From: an uncultured Dorea sp.
GTDB lineage: Bacteria > Bacillota > Clostridia > Lachnospirales > Lachnospiraceae
Assembly (NCBI GenBank): GCA_910578495.1
Contig: CAJTRE010000007.1
Coordinates: 1-64,000, forward strand
Direction: 5' to 3'
DNA: 64,000 nt
This document shows positions 18,217 through 26,530 of this stretch, piece after piece; the first letter of the stretch is position 1; each line of letters starts with the position of its first letter. Position numbers and translations under genes: made by a program. The notes below the pieces were generated by a model. It searched no databases. It saw only the letters and a list, made by a program, of their open reading frames with translations, and was not told the origin of the DNA.

Positions 18217-18384
18217 GATTATGTTTAGACTCCATTGCATACATTTTTATTTATATATATGTGAAAGGAAGAAAATTTAATACGGAATGAAAAAAACTTT
18301 CCATATTGGATGAACTATGTTATCATAATATTAGTAATTGTTATTAATAATACACTGATAGACAGCAAAGAAGGAGGAACTTGT

Positions 18385-19128
18385 ATGTTAAAAGGAAAAG
18401 TGGCTATTGTTACAGGTGGAACAAGAGGAATCGGTTATGCAATTGTGAAGAAGTATTTGGAAAACGGAGCTTCTGTTGTATTATTTGGTTCCAGAGAAGA
18501 GACTGTGGAGAAAGCATTGACATCTTTGAACTCAGAAAATCCGAACTGGAAAGTAGACGGCGCATGGCCGAACCTTTCCGATGCAAATGCAGTAGCGGAG
18601 GCCATTCAAAAGGTAAAGGATAAATACGGAAGAATTGACATTCTGGCAAATAATGCAGGAATTTCCCAAAGTACAAAGATTGAAGATTATGATCCGGCAG
18701 ATTTTGATAAGATTATGAACTTAAATGTAAAGGCACTGTTCCACACCATACAGCCGACAGTAAAATATATGAGAGAGCAGGGCGGTGGATGTATTATAAA
18801 TACAAGTTCTATGGTAAGTATCAGTGGACAGCCATCCGGTGTTGGATATCCGACCAGTAAGTCGGCAGTGAATGGTCTGACATGGTCTCTTGCAAGAGAA
18901 CTTGGTCCAAGCAATATTCGTGTGAATGCGGTAGCGCCTGGAATTACAAGGACAGATATGGTGGCAGCGCTTCCAGAGAAGATGATACAGCCTTTGATTG
19001 CAAATATTCCACTTCGTAAAGTCGGGGAGCCTGAGGATATTGCAAATGCGTTTTTGTTCCTTGCCAGCGACATGGCGTCCTATGTAACAGGAGAAATATT
19101 GTCTGTAGACGGAGCAATGAGAACGTAA
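18385..19128 (+). CDS. SDR family oxidoreductase (FabG/hydroxysteroid dehydrogenase-like)
   Basis: A 247-residue classical short-chain dehydrogenase. The cofactor site TGGTRGIG is at 10-17, followed by NNAG, the catalytic Ser in NTSSMVS, and YPTSK (Tyr-x-x-x-Lys). The C-terminus FLASDMASYVTGE and VDGAMRT is typical. Pattern memory places it near 3-oxoacyl-ACP reductases and the BaiA-type bile acid 3-alpha-hydroxysteroid dehydrogenases (shared GVGYPxSK and FLASDxAS). The FGSREE loop after strand 2 carries an Arg that would favour NADPH. The substrate is not determined. AAGGAGGA 7 bases before ATG 18385 fixes the start. Its stop codon lies inside the left target duplication of a MITE copy. Confidence 0.82.
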   Translation: MLKGKVAIVTGGTRGIGYAIVKKYLENGASVVLFGSREETVEKALTSLNSENPNWKVDGAWPNLSDANAVAEAIQKVKDKYGRIDILANNAGISQSTKIEDYDPADFDKIMNLNVKALFHTIQPTVKYMREQGGGCIINTSSMVSISGQPSGVGYPTSKSAVNGLTWSLARELGPSNIRVNAVAPGITRTDMVAALPEKMIQPLIANIPLRKVGEPEDIANAFLFLASDMASYVTGEILSVDGAMRT

Positions 19129-19133
19129 GAGTG

Positions 19134-19308
19134 GTAACTATTCAGCCATGCGCTGATATAGCAGACAGGATATGCAAGCTTGCTTGCAACAGACTGTATG
19201 ATATAATCAGCATATGGCGTTTAGCCATAAACGAGAGTTTTAGCTGCGTAAGCAGCGTAAAAGACTGTATAACAGTCGAAACTCGAGTTGTTATGGCTGA
19301 ATAGTTAC
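19134..19308. mobile_element. MITE-like repeat, copy 2
   Basis: A 175-bp element bounded by perfect 14-bp inverted ends GTAACTATTCAGCC and GGCTGAATAGTTAC. It is flanked by a perfect 8-bp direct repeat TAAGAGTG (19126-19133 and 19309-19316), the mark of transposition. The left duplication contains the SDR stop codon. The interior has nested palindromes and no gene, and is about 96% identical by eye to the inverse of copy 3. Confidence 0.88.
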
Positions 19309-19356
19309 TAAGAGTGAGAACGGCAATATAGATAAAAATAAGATGAGTGAAACAGT

Positions 19357-19388
19357 GGAGGGGGTGCTTCAAGGTGAAGCACCCCTCC
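19357..19388 (-). terminator. Terminator of the substrate-binding protein gene
   Basis: Stem ggggtgcttc (19361-19370) pairs with gaagcacccc (19376-19385) around a 5-base loop, directly after the minus-strand stop codon. Confidence 0.7.
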
Positions 19389-19394
19389 CATACT

Positions 19395-20444
19395 TTACTT
19401 CGAAGCCTTTTCGGCATACTCGGTAGTTACCAGATCGTTATATGGCGCCCGTTTAGTAAGTTCTTTGGCGTCTTCTAAAACATCCTGTAACAAATCAAAG
19501 CTTTGTTCTTCAAAAATCAGATTTTCTTTCCACGTGTCCTGATCGTAATAACGTGTTACAATAGTTGTAATGGTGTCAAGATCAGTCTCTTTAAATTGTG
19601 GAGCAATGGTTTTGGCAATGTCTCCCGGTTGGTGCGACTGTACGTAGTCCATACCTTTTTGAAGCGCATTGGTAAATCCTTGGATGATTTCCGGGTTTTT
19701 CTTAATGAAGCTTTGTTTTGCAGAAAAGGCAGTATATGGAACGTATCCGCTGTCAGTTCCGAGAGAGGCTGCCACATAGCCTTTGCCTTCTTTTTCGAGA
19801 GTTGTTGCACCTGGTTCGAACTCTACAGTGAAATCCGCTTTCCCTTCTGAGAAAGCTGCGGCAGTAGAGCCAAAATCGATGCTCTGATCAATGTTTACAT
19901 CCTTTGCCGGATCAATGTTGTTTTGACGCAGGATATATTCAAATACCATTTCAGGCATACCGCCTTTTCGGCCACCCAATACTTCTTTGCCTTTTAAGTC
20001 TTCCCATTTAAAGTCCGGCATTTCTTTCCGGGCAACTAAGAAGTTGCCTGCACGCTGGGTGAGCTGGGCAAAGTTTACAACATAGTCGTTGGCGCCTTCG
20101 TTGTAAGTGTAAATAGAAGCCTCAGACCCCATAAAGCCAATATCTGCGCTTCCAGAGAGAACGGCAGTCATAGTTTTATCTGCTCCAAATCCTGTTACGA
20201 GCTCTAGATCAATTCCTTCCTCCGCAAAGTATCCTTCTTCAATCGCCACATACATTGGTGCATAGAAGATAGAGTGAGCAACTTCATTCAAAACAACTTT
20301 CTTCATTTCTGGAAGTACCTTTTCCGTTTCTTCTTTTGTGTTTTTGGACGTGGTGTTCGTTTCTTCTTTGGAAGAGCATGCTGACAGCACGAATGTCATT
20401 AGCATGACAATGAAAAGTGTCATGGCAAGAACTCTCTTTTTCAT
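19395..20444 (-). CDS. ABC transporter substrate-binding lipoprotein (SsuA/THI5-like)
   Basis: A 349-residue lipoprotein with signal peptide and lipobox (LSAC, Cys near residue 24). The mature part is an NMT1/SsuA-type periplasmic-binding fold: FYAPMYVAIEEGYFAEEGIDLEL is the family's typical opening, and VLSGSADIGFMG follows. Relatives bind sulfonates, taurine, nitrate or thiamine pyrimidine precursors. No cognate permease or ATPase lies beside it, so the ligand is open. AAGGAGG 8 bases upstream supports the inner Met (MKKRVL) as start. Confidence 0.85.
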   Translation of the reverse strand: MKKRVLAMTLFIVMLMTFVLSACSSKEETNTTSKNTKEETEKVLPEMKKVVLNEVAHSIFYAPMYVAIEEGYFAEEGIDLELVTGFGADKTMTAVLSGSADIGFMGSEASIYTYNEGANDYVVNFAQLTQRAGNFLVARKEMPDFKWEDLKGKEVLGGRKGGMPEMVFEYILRQNNIDPAKDVNIDQSIDFGSTAAAFSEGKADFTVEFEPGATTLEKEGKGYVAASLGTDSGYVPYTAFSAKQSFIKKNPEIIQGFTNALQKGMDYVQSHQPGDIAKTIAPQFKETDLDTITTIVTRYYDQDTWKENLIFEEQSFDLLQDVLEDAKELTKRAPYNDLVTTEYAEKASK

Positions 20445-20552
20445 AATCATAACCTCCTTGAAAATTCCTAGTGGTAGCATATGCGCAATCGTTACGGAAA
20501 GTTCCGGATATTACGTAAAGGATTTTAAAGCAAAAAAATAAGGCATACTGCC

Positions 20553-21164
20553 TTACTTTTTCTTTTTTATATGCACCGGTTCCGGAAGTTCGTCAATTAA
20601 TTTTTCGATCATTTGTTTTTTAATATATACGTCGAAACTTAAACTGCACAGAAATGCAAAAGTCTGCAAGTCTCCACGCTCATTTTCCGGTAGATCAGGA
20701 AAGGTTTCAAGGGCGGACTGATAGGTTTTGGCGATATCTTTCTGCATATCGGTAATTCTTGATTTTTCGAACTGACAGATTTCTTCATAAATGTCTGTAA
20801 AATTAAAACCATCATGTTTGTCGAAATATTTTTCTGTCAGAGGGGAAAGTAGAGTTTCAATGTCCTTGATAGATAAAATATTTTTAAAATAGTAAATGAA
20901 AATCATCACTAACATATGCTCTTTGGAATATTTTTTCTTAACCGGAGGAGGAAGAAGATTATTCTTAGCATAATTATTGATCATTGTTTTGGTAAGAATT
21001 TTATCTTCCTCATAACGCTTGGTGGAGCGAAGTTCTTCTTCCATAAACGTTGTAACCTGATCCATATACAGACCGATATTTGGAATGTCCTCTGATTTGA
21101 TATAGTCTATACGTGCAATGCTTGATAAAATGCTGTTCAGCATATCTTTTGTATCAATTGTCAT
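20553..21164 (-). CDS. DUF1836 family protein
   Basis: A 203-residue soluble protein. Residues 20-130 match DUF1836, a conserved Firmicutes family with a MerR-like predicted DNA-binding core (KTMINNYAKNNLLPPPVKKKYSKEH reads as helix-turn-helix plus wing, given here in part). The rest is helical and the C-terminus is Lys-rich. Probably a regulator; targets unknown. It may be read together with the SBP gene downstream on the same strand, though about 100 bases separate them. Confidence 0.75.
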   Translation of the reverse strand: MTIDTKDMLNSILSSIARIDYIKSEDIPNIGLYMDQVTTFMEEELRSTKRYEEDKILTKTMINNYAKNNLLPPPVKKKYSKEHMLVMIFIYYFKNILSIKDIETLLSPLTEKYFDKHDGFNFTDIYEEICQFEKSRITDMQKDIAKTYQSALETFPDLPENERGDLQTFAFLCSLSFDVYIKKQMIEKLIDELPEPVHIKKKK

Positions 21165-21371
21165 GTGATCACCTCAATGTATGTCTTAATTTGTATCTAT
21201 AAATAACTATTATATAGTATTCAAAACCAGATGACAAGCAGTAAGTTTTCTGAATATTTGTTAAAGGCGAGTTTTCAGGTGCGGAGAAATGAAAGATATG
21301 CTATACTAAATAAAAGATGGTAGGGGTCAAAAGCCCCAACTATGGAATGTGCGGATTTAGGAGGTAAGAAA

Positions 21372-22649
21372 GTGAAAAAAACAGATGAAAAATACCAGGC
21401 ATATGTCCAGATTTTAAAGGAGGAGCTGGTGCCGGCAATGGGATGTACAGAGCCTATCGCCCTTGCATATGCAGCGGCAAAGGCAAGAGAAGTTTTAGGG
21501 TGTATTCCGGATAAAGTGGTAATCGAGGCAAGTGGAAGCATCATTAAGAATGTAAAAAGCGTAATTGTTCCCAATACCAATCATCTGAAAGGAATTCCGG
21601 CGGCAGCTACGGCTGGTATTATTGCGGGAAAGGCAGAAAAAGAGCTGGAAGTTATTGCAGAGGTTTCAGAAGAAGAGATTGCACAGATGGTTACATTTCT
21701 GAAAAATACAGAAATTACAGTAGAACATGTGGATAATGGAATTACTTTTGAGATTCTTGTGACAGTAAGCAAAGGAGATTCTTATGCGAAGGTAAGGATC
21801 GCTAATTACCATACCAATATTGTACTGGTTGAGAAAAACGGTGAAAAACTGTTGGAAATTCCAGTAGAGGGTGAAAAAGAAGAGGGATTGACAGACCGGA
21901 GTCTTCTGGATATGGAGTCAATCTGGGAGTTTATTAATATGGTAGACATTGAGGATATTCGAGAAGTGATTGGACGTCAGATTGAATACAATACGGCGAT
22001 TGCGGATGAAGGAATGAAAGGTAATTACGGTGCGAATATTGGCAGTGTGTTGTTAGATACTTATGGAGACGATGTGAGAACAAGAGCGAAAGCAAGAGCG
22101 GCAGCAGGTTCTGATGCCAGAATGAATGGCTGCGAACTTCCGGTTATCATCAATGCTGGAAGCGGAAATCAAGGTATGACTTGTTCACTTCCAGTTCTGG
22201 AATATGCCAAGGAATTTGATGCGGACGAAGAGAAAACATATCGTGCACTGGTGCTTTCAAACTTAACTGCCATTCACCAGAAAACAGGGATTGGAAGATT
22301 GTCTGCTTACTGTGGAGCAGTCAGCGCAGGAGCCGCTGCAGGAGCGGGGATTGCATATCTTTGTGGCGGCGGATACGAGGAAGTAATCCATACGGTTGTG
22401 AATGCACTGGCAATTGTATCCGGTATGGTGTGTGATGGTGCAAAAGCCTCCTGTGCGGCCAAGATTGCAGCTTCTGTAGATGCTGGAATTTTAGGTTATA
22501 ATATGTTCCTGAGAGGACAGCAGTTCTATGCAGGAGATGGTATTGTAACAAAAGGCGTGGAGGGAACGATCAGCAATATCGGACGTCTTGGAAAAGACGG
22601 TATGAAAGAGACAAATGAAGAGATCATTAAGATGATGATTGATGGCTAG
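21372..22649 (+). CDS. cyuA: L-cysteine desulfidase family protein (CyuA/UPF0597)
   Basis: A 425-residue cytosolic enzyme related to the alpha chain of L-serine dehydratase. Family members use a 4Fe-4S cluster to break L-cysteine (or serine) into pyruvate, ammonia and sulfide. The N-terminal MGCTEPIA motif with its cluster Cys, the NAGSGNQGMT loop and the later conserved cysteines (CGGGYEE, VCDGAKASC) are visible. I prefer the GTG at 21372, which has GGAGGT 6 bases upstream, over an ATG 10 codons earlier. No transporter lies beside it. Confidence 0.83.
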   Translation: MKKTDEKYQAYVQILKEELVPAMGCTEPIALAYAAAKAREVLGCIPDKVVIEASGSIIKNVKSVIVPNTNHLKGIPAAATAGIIAGKAEKELEVIAEVSEEEIAQMVTFLKNTEITVEHVDNGITFEILVTVSKGDSYAKVRIANYHTNIVLVEKNGEKLLEIPVEGEKEEGLTDRSLLDMESIWEFINMVDIEDIREVIGRQIEYNTAIADEGMKGNYGANIGSVLLDTYGDDVRTRAKARAAAGSDARMNGCELPVIINAGSGNQGMTCSLPVLEYAKEFDADEEKTYRALVLSNLTAIHQKTGIGRLSAYCGAVSAGAAAGAGIAYLCGGGYEEVIHTVVNALAIVSGMVCDGAKASCAAKIAASVDAGILGYNMFLRGQQFYAGDGIVTKGVEGTISNIGRLGKDGMKETNEEIIKMMIDG

Positions 22650-22668
22650 AGAAAGGAAATAACAGGTT

Positions 22669-24891
22669 TTGAGTATTTACGATACATTAAATGAACCACA
22701 GCAGGAGGCGGTCTATTATACCGATGGTCCGCTTCTTATTCTTGCGGGTGCGGGCTCTGGTAAGACCAGAGTTTTGACGCATAGAATTGCATATTTGATA
22801 GAGGAAAAAGGAATTAATCCATGGAATATTCTGGCGATTACATTTACCAATAAAGCAGCGGGAGAGATGAGAGAACGAGTGGATTCGCTTGTGGGCTTTG
22901 GTGCGGAGAGCATCTGGGTGAGTACTTTTCATTCCATGTGTGTGAGGATTTTGAGACGTCACATCGAACTGCTTGGATATGACACAAATTTTACAATATA
23001 TGATACAGACGATCAGAAGACATTAATGAAAGATGTGTGTAAGCTTTTGCAGATTGATACAAAAATTTACAAGGAACGTATGCTTCTTTCGGTGATTTCT
23101 CAGGCGAAAAATGAGTTGATAACGCCAGAGGAATTCCGTTTGAATGCAGGAGGGGATTATTCCAAACGTAAGATTGCAGAAGTTTATGAGGAATATGAAA
23201 AGCAACTGAAAGCCAATAACGCACTAGATTTTGATGATTTATTGATTAAGACGGTACAGTTGTTTCAGACGCAGGCGGACGTACTGAATTATTATCAGGA
23301 GCGATTTCGCTATATCATGGTGGACGAGTACCAGGATACGAACACTGTACAGTTTGAATTAGTACGCCTTCTGGCCGCAAAGTACAGGAATTTGTGTGTG
23401 GTTGGAGACGATGATCAGTCTATTTACAAATTCAGAGGGGCAAATATCAAAAATATTTTGAATTTTGAACAGTTTTTTGAGGATGCCAAAGTAATTAAGC
23501 TGGAGCAGAACTATCGTTCTACGGAAAATATTTTAAATGCGGCAAATGCTGTGATTCGCCATAATTTTGGCAGAAAAAGTAAAACGCTTTGGACGGATAA
23601 AGGAGCAGGAGAAAAACTTCAGTTTCGTCAGTTTGATACAGCCTATGATGAGTCGGAATATATCGTAGAGGATATTCAAAACCATGTGATTAAAGGAAAA
23701 TGTACATACAATGACAACGCTGTATTGTATAGAACTAATGCCCAGTCTCGTATGTTTGAGGAGAAATTTGTGACAGCTAATATTCCATATAAAGTTGTGG
23801 GCGGTATTAATTTCTATGCAAGACGTGAGATTAAGGATTTGTTATCTTATTTGAAGACAGTGGATAATGGAAAAGATGACCTGGCAGTGCGTAGAATTGT
23901 CAATGTTCCAAAACGGGGAATTGGTCTTACGAGTATTAACCGGGTGCAGGATTATGCGTCTGCCTATGAGATTGGATTTTACGATGCTCTTCGAACAGTG
24001 GATTTGATTCCGAATATCGGAAGAGGCGCGGCAAAGTTGGAGTCGTTTGTGGCGTTGATTGAGCATTTTAAAGCAGATGCCAGAGAGATGAGTATTTCTG
24101 ATCTCATGCAGGAAATCATTGATGAAACCGGATATATTGAGAGTTTGCAGGCGGAAGATTTGGTGGAGGCAGAGGCGAGAATTGAAAATATCGACGAGTT
24201 AAAAAGCAAGATCGCCACTTATGAAGAAACTTGTGAAGAGAATAATGAACCTGCCACACTCAGTGGATTTTTGGAGGAGGTAGCTCTTGTAGCAGATATT
24301 GATAGTCTGGATGAGAACACAGATTATGTGGTGCTTATGACATTGCACAGTGCGAAAGGCTTGGAATTTCCGAGAGTCTATCTGGCAGGAATGGAAGATG
24401 GTTTATTCCCAAGTTATATGACGATCACATCAGATGATCCGGAGGAAGTAGAAGAAGAAAGAAGACTTTGTTATGTGGGAATTACAAGGGCGGAAGAAGA
24501 ACTGACGCTTACTTGTGCAAGACGAAGAATGATTCGGGGTGAGACGCAGTATAATAAGATGTCCCGTTTTTTGAAAGAGATTCCTGTCGAATTACTGTCT
24601 ACAGGAGCATTATTCGACAAAGAGACAGAAGCACCTGTAAGAAAAAGTGCCTACACGCAGGCGAAAAAGACATTTCAGAGCAGTCCCTTTGCGGGAACAA
24701 AATCATTTGGAAGTCTTTCGAAAGATGGTCCGGAATATGCAGAAGGCGATCGCGTACGTCATATGAAGTTTGGAGAAGGTACGGTTCAGCATATTGTGTC
24801 AGGTGGCAGAGACTATGAGGTTACTGTGGATTTTGACAGTGCAGGCGTGAAAAAGATGTTTGCAATGTTTGCAAAATTGCAGAAGTTATAG
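22669..24891 (+). CDS. pcrA: UvrD/PcrA-type ATP-dependent DNA helicase
   Basis: A 740-residue superfamily 1 helicase that unwinds DNA 3' to 5' in repair and rolling-circle replication and clears stalled forks. Motif I GAGSGKT (27-33), Walker B DEYQDTN, QSIYKFRGA (motif III), QNYRST, TLHSAKGLEF and VGITRAEE are all present. The C-terminal domain that binds RNA polymerase in PcrA is present (EGDRVRHMKFGEGTV). The likely start is TTG at 22669, preceded by AAAGGAAA; no nearby ATG gives the conserved N-terminus. It is close behind cyuA (19 bases). Confidence 0.92.
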   Translation: MSIYDTLNEPQQEAVYYTDGPLLILAGAGSGKTRVLTHRIAYLIEEKGINPWNILAITFTNKAAGEMRERVDSLVGFGAESIWVSTFHSMCVRILRRHIELLGYDTNFTIYDTDDQKTLMKDVCKLLQIDTKIYKERMLLSVISQAKNELITPEEFRLNAGGDYSKRKIAEVYEEYEKQLKANNALDFDDLLIKTVQLFQTQADVLNYYQERFRYIMVDEYQDTNTVQFELVRLLAAKYRNLCVVGDDDQSIYKFRGANIKNILNFEQFFEDAKVIKLEQNYRSTENILNAANAVIRHNFGRKSKTLWTDKGAGEKLQFRQFDTAYDESEYIVEDIQNHVIKGKCTYNDNAVLYRTNAQSRMFEEKFVTANIPYKVVGGINFYARREIKDLLSYLKTVDNGKDDLAVRRIVNVPKRGIGLTSINRVQDYASAYEIGFYDALRTVDLIPNIGRGAAKLESFVALIEHFKADAREMSISDLMQEIIDETGYIESLQAEDLVEAEARIENIDELKSKIATYEETCEENNEPATLSGFLEEVALVADIDSLDENTDYVVLMTLHSAKGLEFPRVYLAGMEDGLFPSYMTITSDDPEEVEEERRLCYVGITRAEEELTLTCARRRMIRGETQYNKMSRFLKEIPVELLSTGALFDKETEAPVRKSAYTQAKKTFQSSPFAGTKSFGSLSKDGPEYAEGDRVRHMKFGEGTVQHIVSGGRDYEVTVDFDSAGVKKMFAMFAKLQKL

Positions 24892-24914
24892 AAACGATAT
24901 TTTACAAATAAACT

Positions 24915-25121
24915 GTAACAGTTCAACTTGCGTTATTCGCAGCTGCGCAACTATTCAGCCATAACAACTCGAGTTTTGACTGTTACACAGTCTTTTACGC
25001 TGCTTTTGCAGCTAAAACTCTCGTTTATGGCTAAACGCCATATGCTGATTATATCATACAGTCTGCTGCAAGCAAGCTTGCACATCCTGTCTGCTATATC
25101 AGTGCATGGCTGAATAGTTAC
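24915..25121. mobile_element. MITE-like repeat, copy 3 (inverse orientation to copy 2, 5' extended)
   Basis: A 207-bp element. The right end is GGCTGAATAGTTAC. The outer left end GTAACAGTTCAAC is imperfect, and an inner copy of the end (AACTATTCAGCC) starts near 24949, as if one element had captured another end. Flanks AATAAACT (24907-24914) and AAGAAACT (25122-25129) agree in 7 of 8 bases. From the inner end onward the sequence is about 96% identical by eye to the inverse of copy 2. Confidence 0.85.
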
Positions 25122-25224
25122 AAGAAACTTTAGATTTTCAATAAAATGAGTAGTAATCTTAGAGAACAGGTGTTATAATAAAAAGAAATATCTGAACTTA
25201 TTTTGAAAGAAAGGATGTGGCAGC

Positions 25225-25467
25225 ATGAGTAAAGTAGAAGAAATTATTGCGGCAACAAGATTAAACGATCTTGTAAATAAAAAAGAAGAGGATAAGCAGT
25301 GCAAGACAGTCCTTTGGGGATTGGCTATTGTTGGAGCTGTAGCCGCAATTGCAGCAATCTCTTATGCAGTATATTGTTTCTTTACACCGGATTATCTGGA
25401 AGACTTTGAAGAAGATTTCGAGGATGATTTCGATGACGATTTCTTCAATGACGAAGATCAGGTTTAG
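25225..25467 (+). CDS. Small single-pass membrane protein with acidic tail
   Basis: An 80-residue protein: a charged helix (1-27), one membrane segment (about 28-52, WGLAIVGAVAAIAAISYAV), then a tail of Asp, Glu and Phe. AAAGGATG precedes the start and a good terminator follows, so expression is likely. No function is recognised. A regulatory or scaffolding role at the membrane is only a guess. Confidence 0.65.
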   Translation: MSKVEEIIAATRLNDLVNKKEEDKQCKTVLWGLAIVGAVAAIAAISYAVYCFFTPDYLEDFEEDFEDDFDDDFFNDEDQV

Positions 25468-25500
25468 AAACATAGTTTAAAAAGTAAGAAGATGAAGAGA

Positions 25501-25552
25501 AGCAGGTGAGAAGCCTATTTGATGTAATAGAGGTCTCCTACCTGCTTTTTTC
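25501..25552 (+). terminator. Terminator after the small membrane protein gene
   Basis: A long interrupted stem: AGCAGGTGAG-AAGCCTATT (25501 onward) pairs with AATAGAGGTCTC-CTACCTGCT (to 25546), followed by six Ts. Confidence 0.8.
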
Positions 25553-25572
25553 TTCTTGGTAAAGGAGATTGT

Positions 25573-26499
25573 ATGGAAGGACAGTATTTTGCGTTACTTA
25601 TTGACGCAGATAATGTATCGGCAAAATATATTAAGCCGATTTTGACGGAGTTATCCCGTTATGGAAACATCACTTACAAAAGAATTTACGGTGACTGGAC
25701 GAGTACGCATAATGCAAGCTGGAAAGAAGAACTTTTGAAAAATTCTATCACTCCGATACAGCAGTTCAGCTATACTCAAGGTAAAAATGCAACAGATTCT
25801 GCCATGATCATAGACGCAATGGATATATTGTATACCAAAGACGTGGACGGCTTCTGTATTGTATCAAGTGACAGTGATTTCACAAGACTGGTATGCAGGT
25901 TAAGAGAAAGTGGGAAAATGGTTATCGGAATGGGAGAAAACAAAACTCCAGAACCATTTCGAAAGGCGTGTGATAAGTTTACCATTTTAGAAAATCTGTT
26001 AAATGAACAGTCGCCGGGAGCGGCAGAAAATTCCAGTGATTCGCTGAAAAAGGAGAAGATTGAAGAAGAGATTATCAAGATGATTCTGGAAAACCAGGAT
26101 GATAATAGGCAGACAGGTCTTGGAGAAGTGGGAAGCCGTCTTGTAAGTCTTTATCCGGATTTTGATGTACGCAGTTACGGATACAATATGTTGTCTAAAT
26201 TTTTAGAAGAGTTTGAGAAAATTGAACTCCAGAAAAAAGGTAATTATGTGGCTGTGACATTAAAAGAAGACAGAAGGCAAAAGGCGGACGTAGATAACTA
26301 TGTTTTGAGGATGGTTCGTGACGCTGGAAAGAATGGAATTGAGCTTAGTACACTTGGAAATAAGGCATATGAGAAATTTAAGGATTTTAAGATAAATGAT
26401 TATGGATATTCTCAATTTAATCAGTATGTAAAAAGTATCGAGCATGTGAAAGTGGAAAGAGATGGGACGATTCTTATTGCAAAGTGCCAAGATTGGTAA
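25573..26499 (+). CDS. NYN-domain RNase-like protein with two OST-HTH/LOTUS modules
   Basis: A 308-residue protein. Residues 1-140 are a LabA-type NYN (PIN-like) domain with the acidic metal-site residues in LLIDADN, DSAMIIDAMD and SSDSDFTRL. Residues about 160-230 and 245-305 each look like an OST-HTH/LOTUS winged helix, which binds RNA in other systems. The pair suggests an RNA-targeted nuclease, though most bacterial members are uncharacterised. It stands just upstream of rlmD (31 bases), hinting at a shared RNA-related transcript. Confidence 0.82.
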   Translation: MEGQYFALLIDADNVSAKYIKPILTELSRYGNITYKRIYGDWTSTHNASWKEELLKNSITPIQQFSYTQGKNATDSAMIIDAMDILYTKDVDGFCIVSSDSDFTRLVCRLRESGKMVIGMGENKTPEPFRKACDKFTILENLLNEQSPGAAENSSDSLKKEKIEEEIIKMILENQDDNRQTGLGEVGSRLVSLYPDFDVRSYGYNMLSKFLEEFEKIELQKKGNYVAVTLKEDRRQKADVDNYVLRMVRDAGKNGIELSTLGNKAYEKFKDFKINDYGYSQFNQYVKSIEHVKVERDGTILIAKCQDW

Positions 26500-26530
26500 A
26501 TGATAAAATGACAGGAAGGAACAGGAGCAT

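Noticed and set aside
24928..25113. A 61-codon frame that recurs as a similar peptide at 19142-19417 on the minus strand
   Set aside because: Both lie inside copies 2 and 3 of the MITE-like repeat; the shared peptide reflects shared repeat DNA, not a gene.
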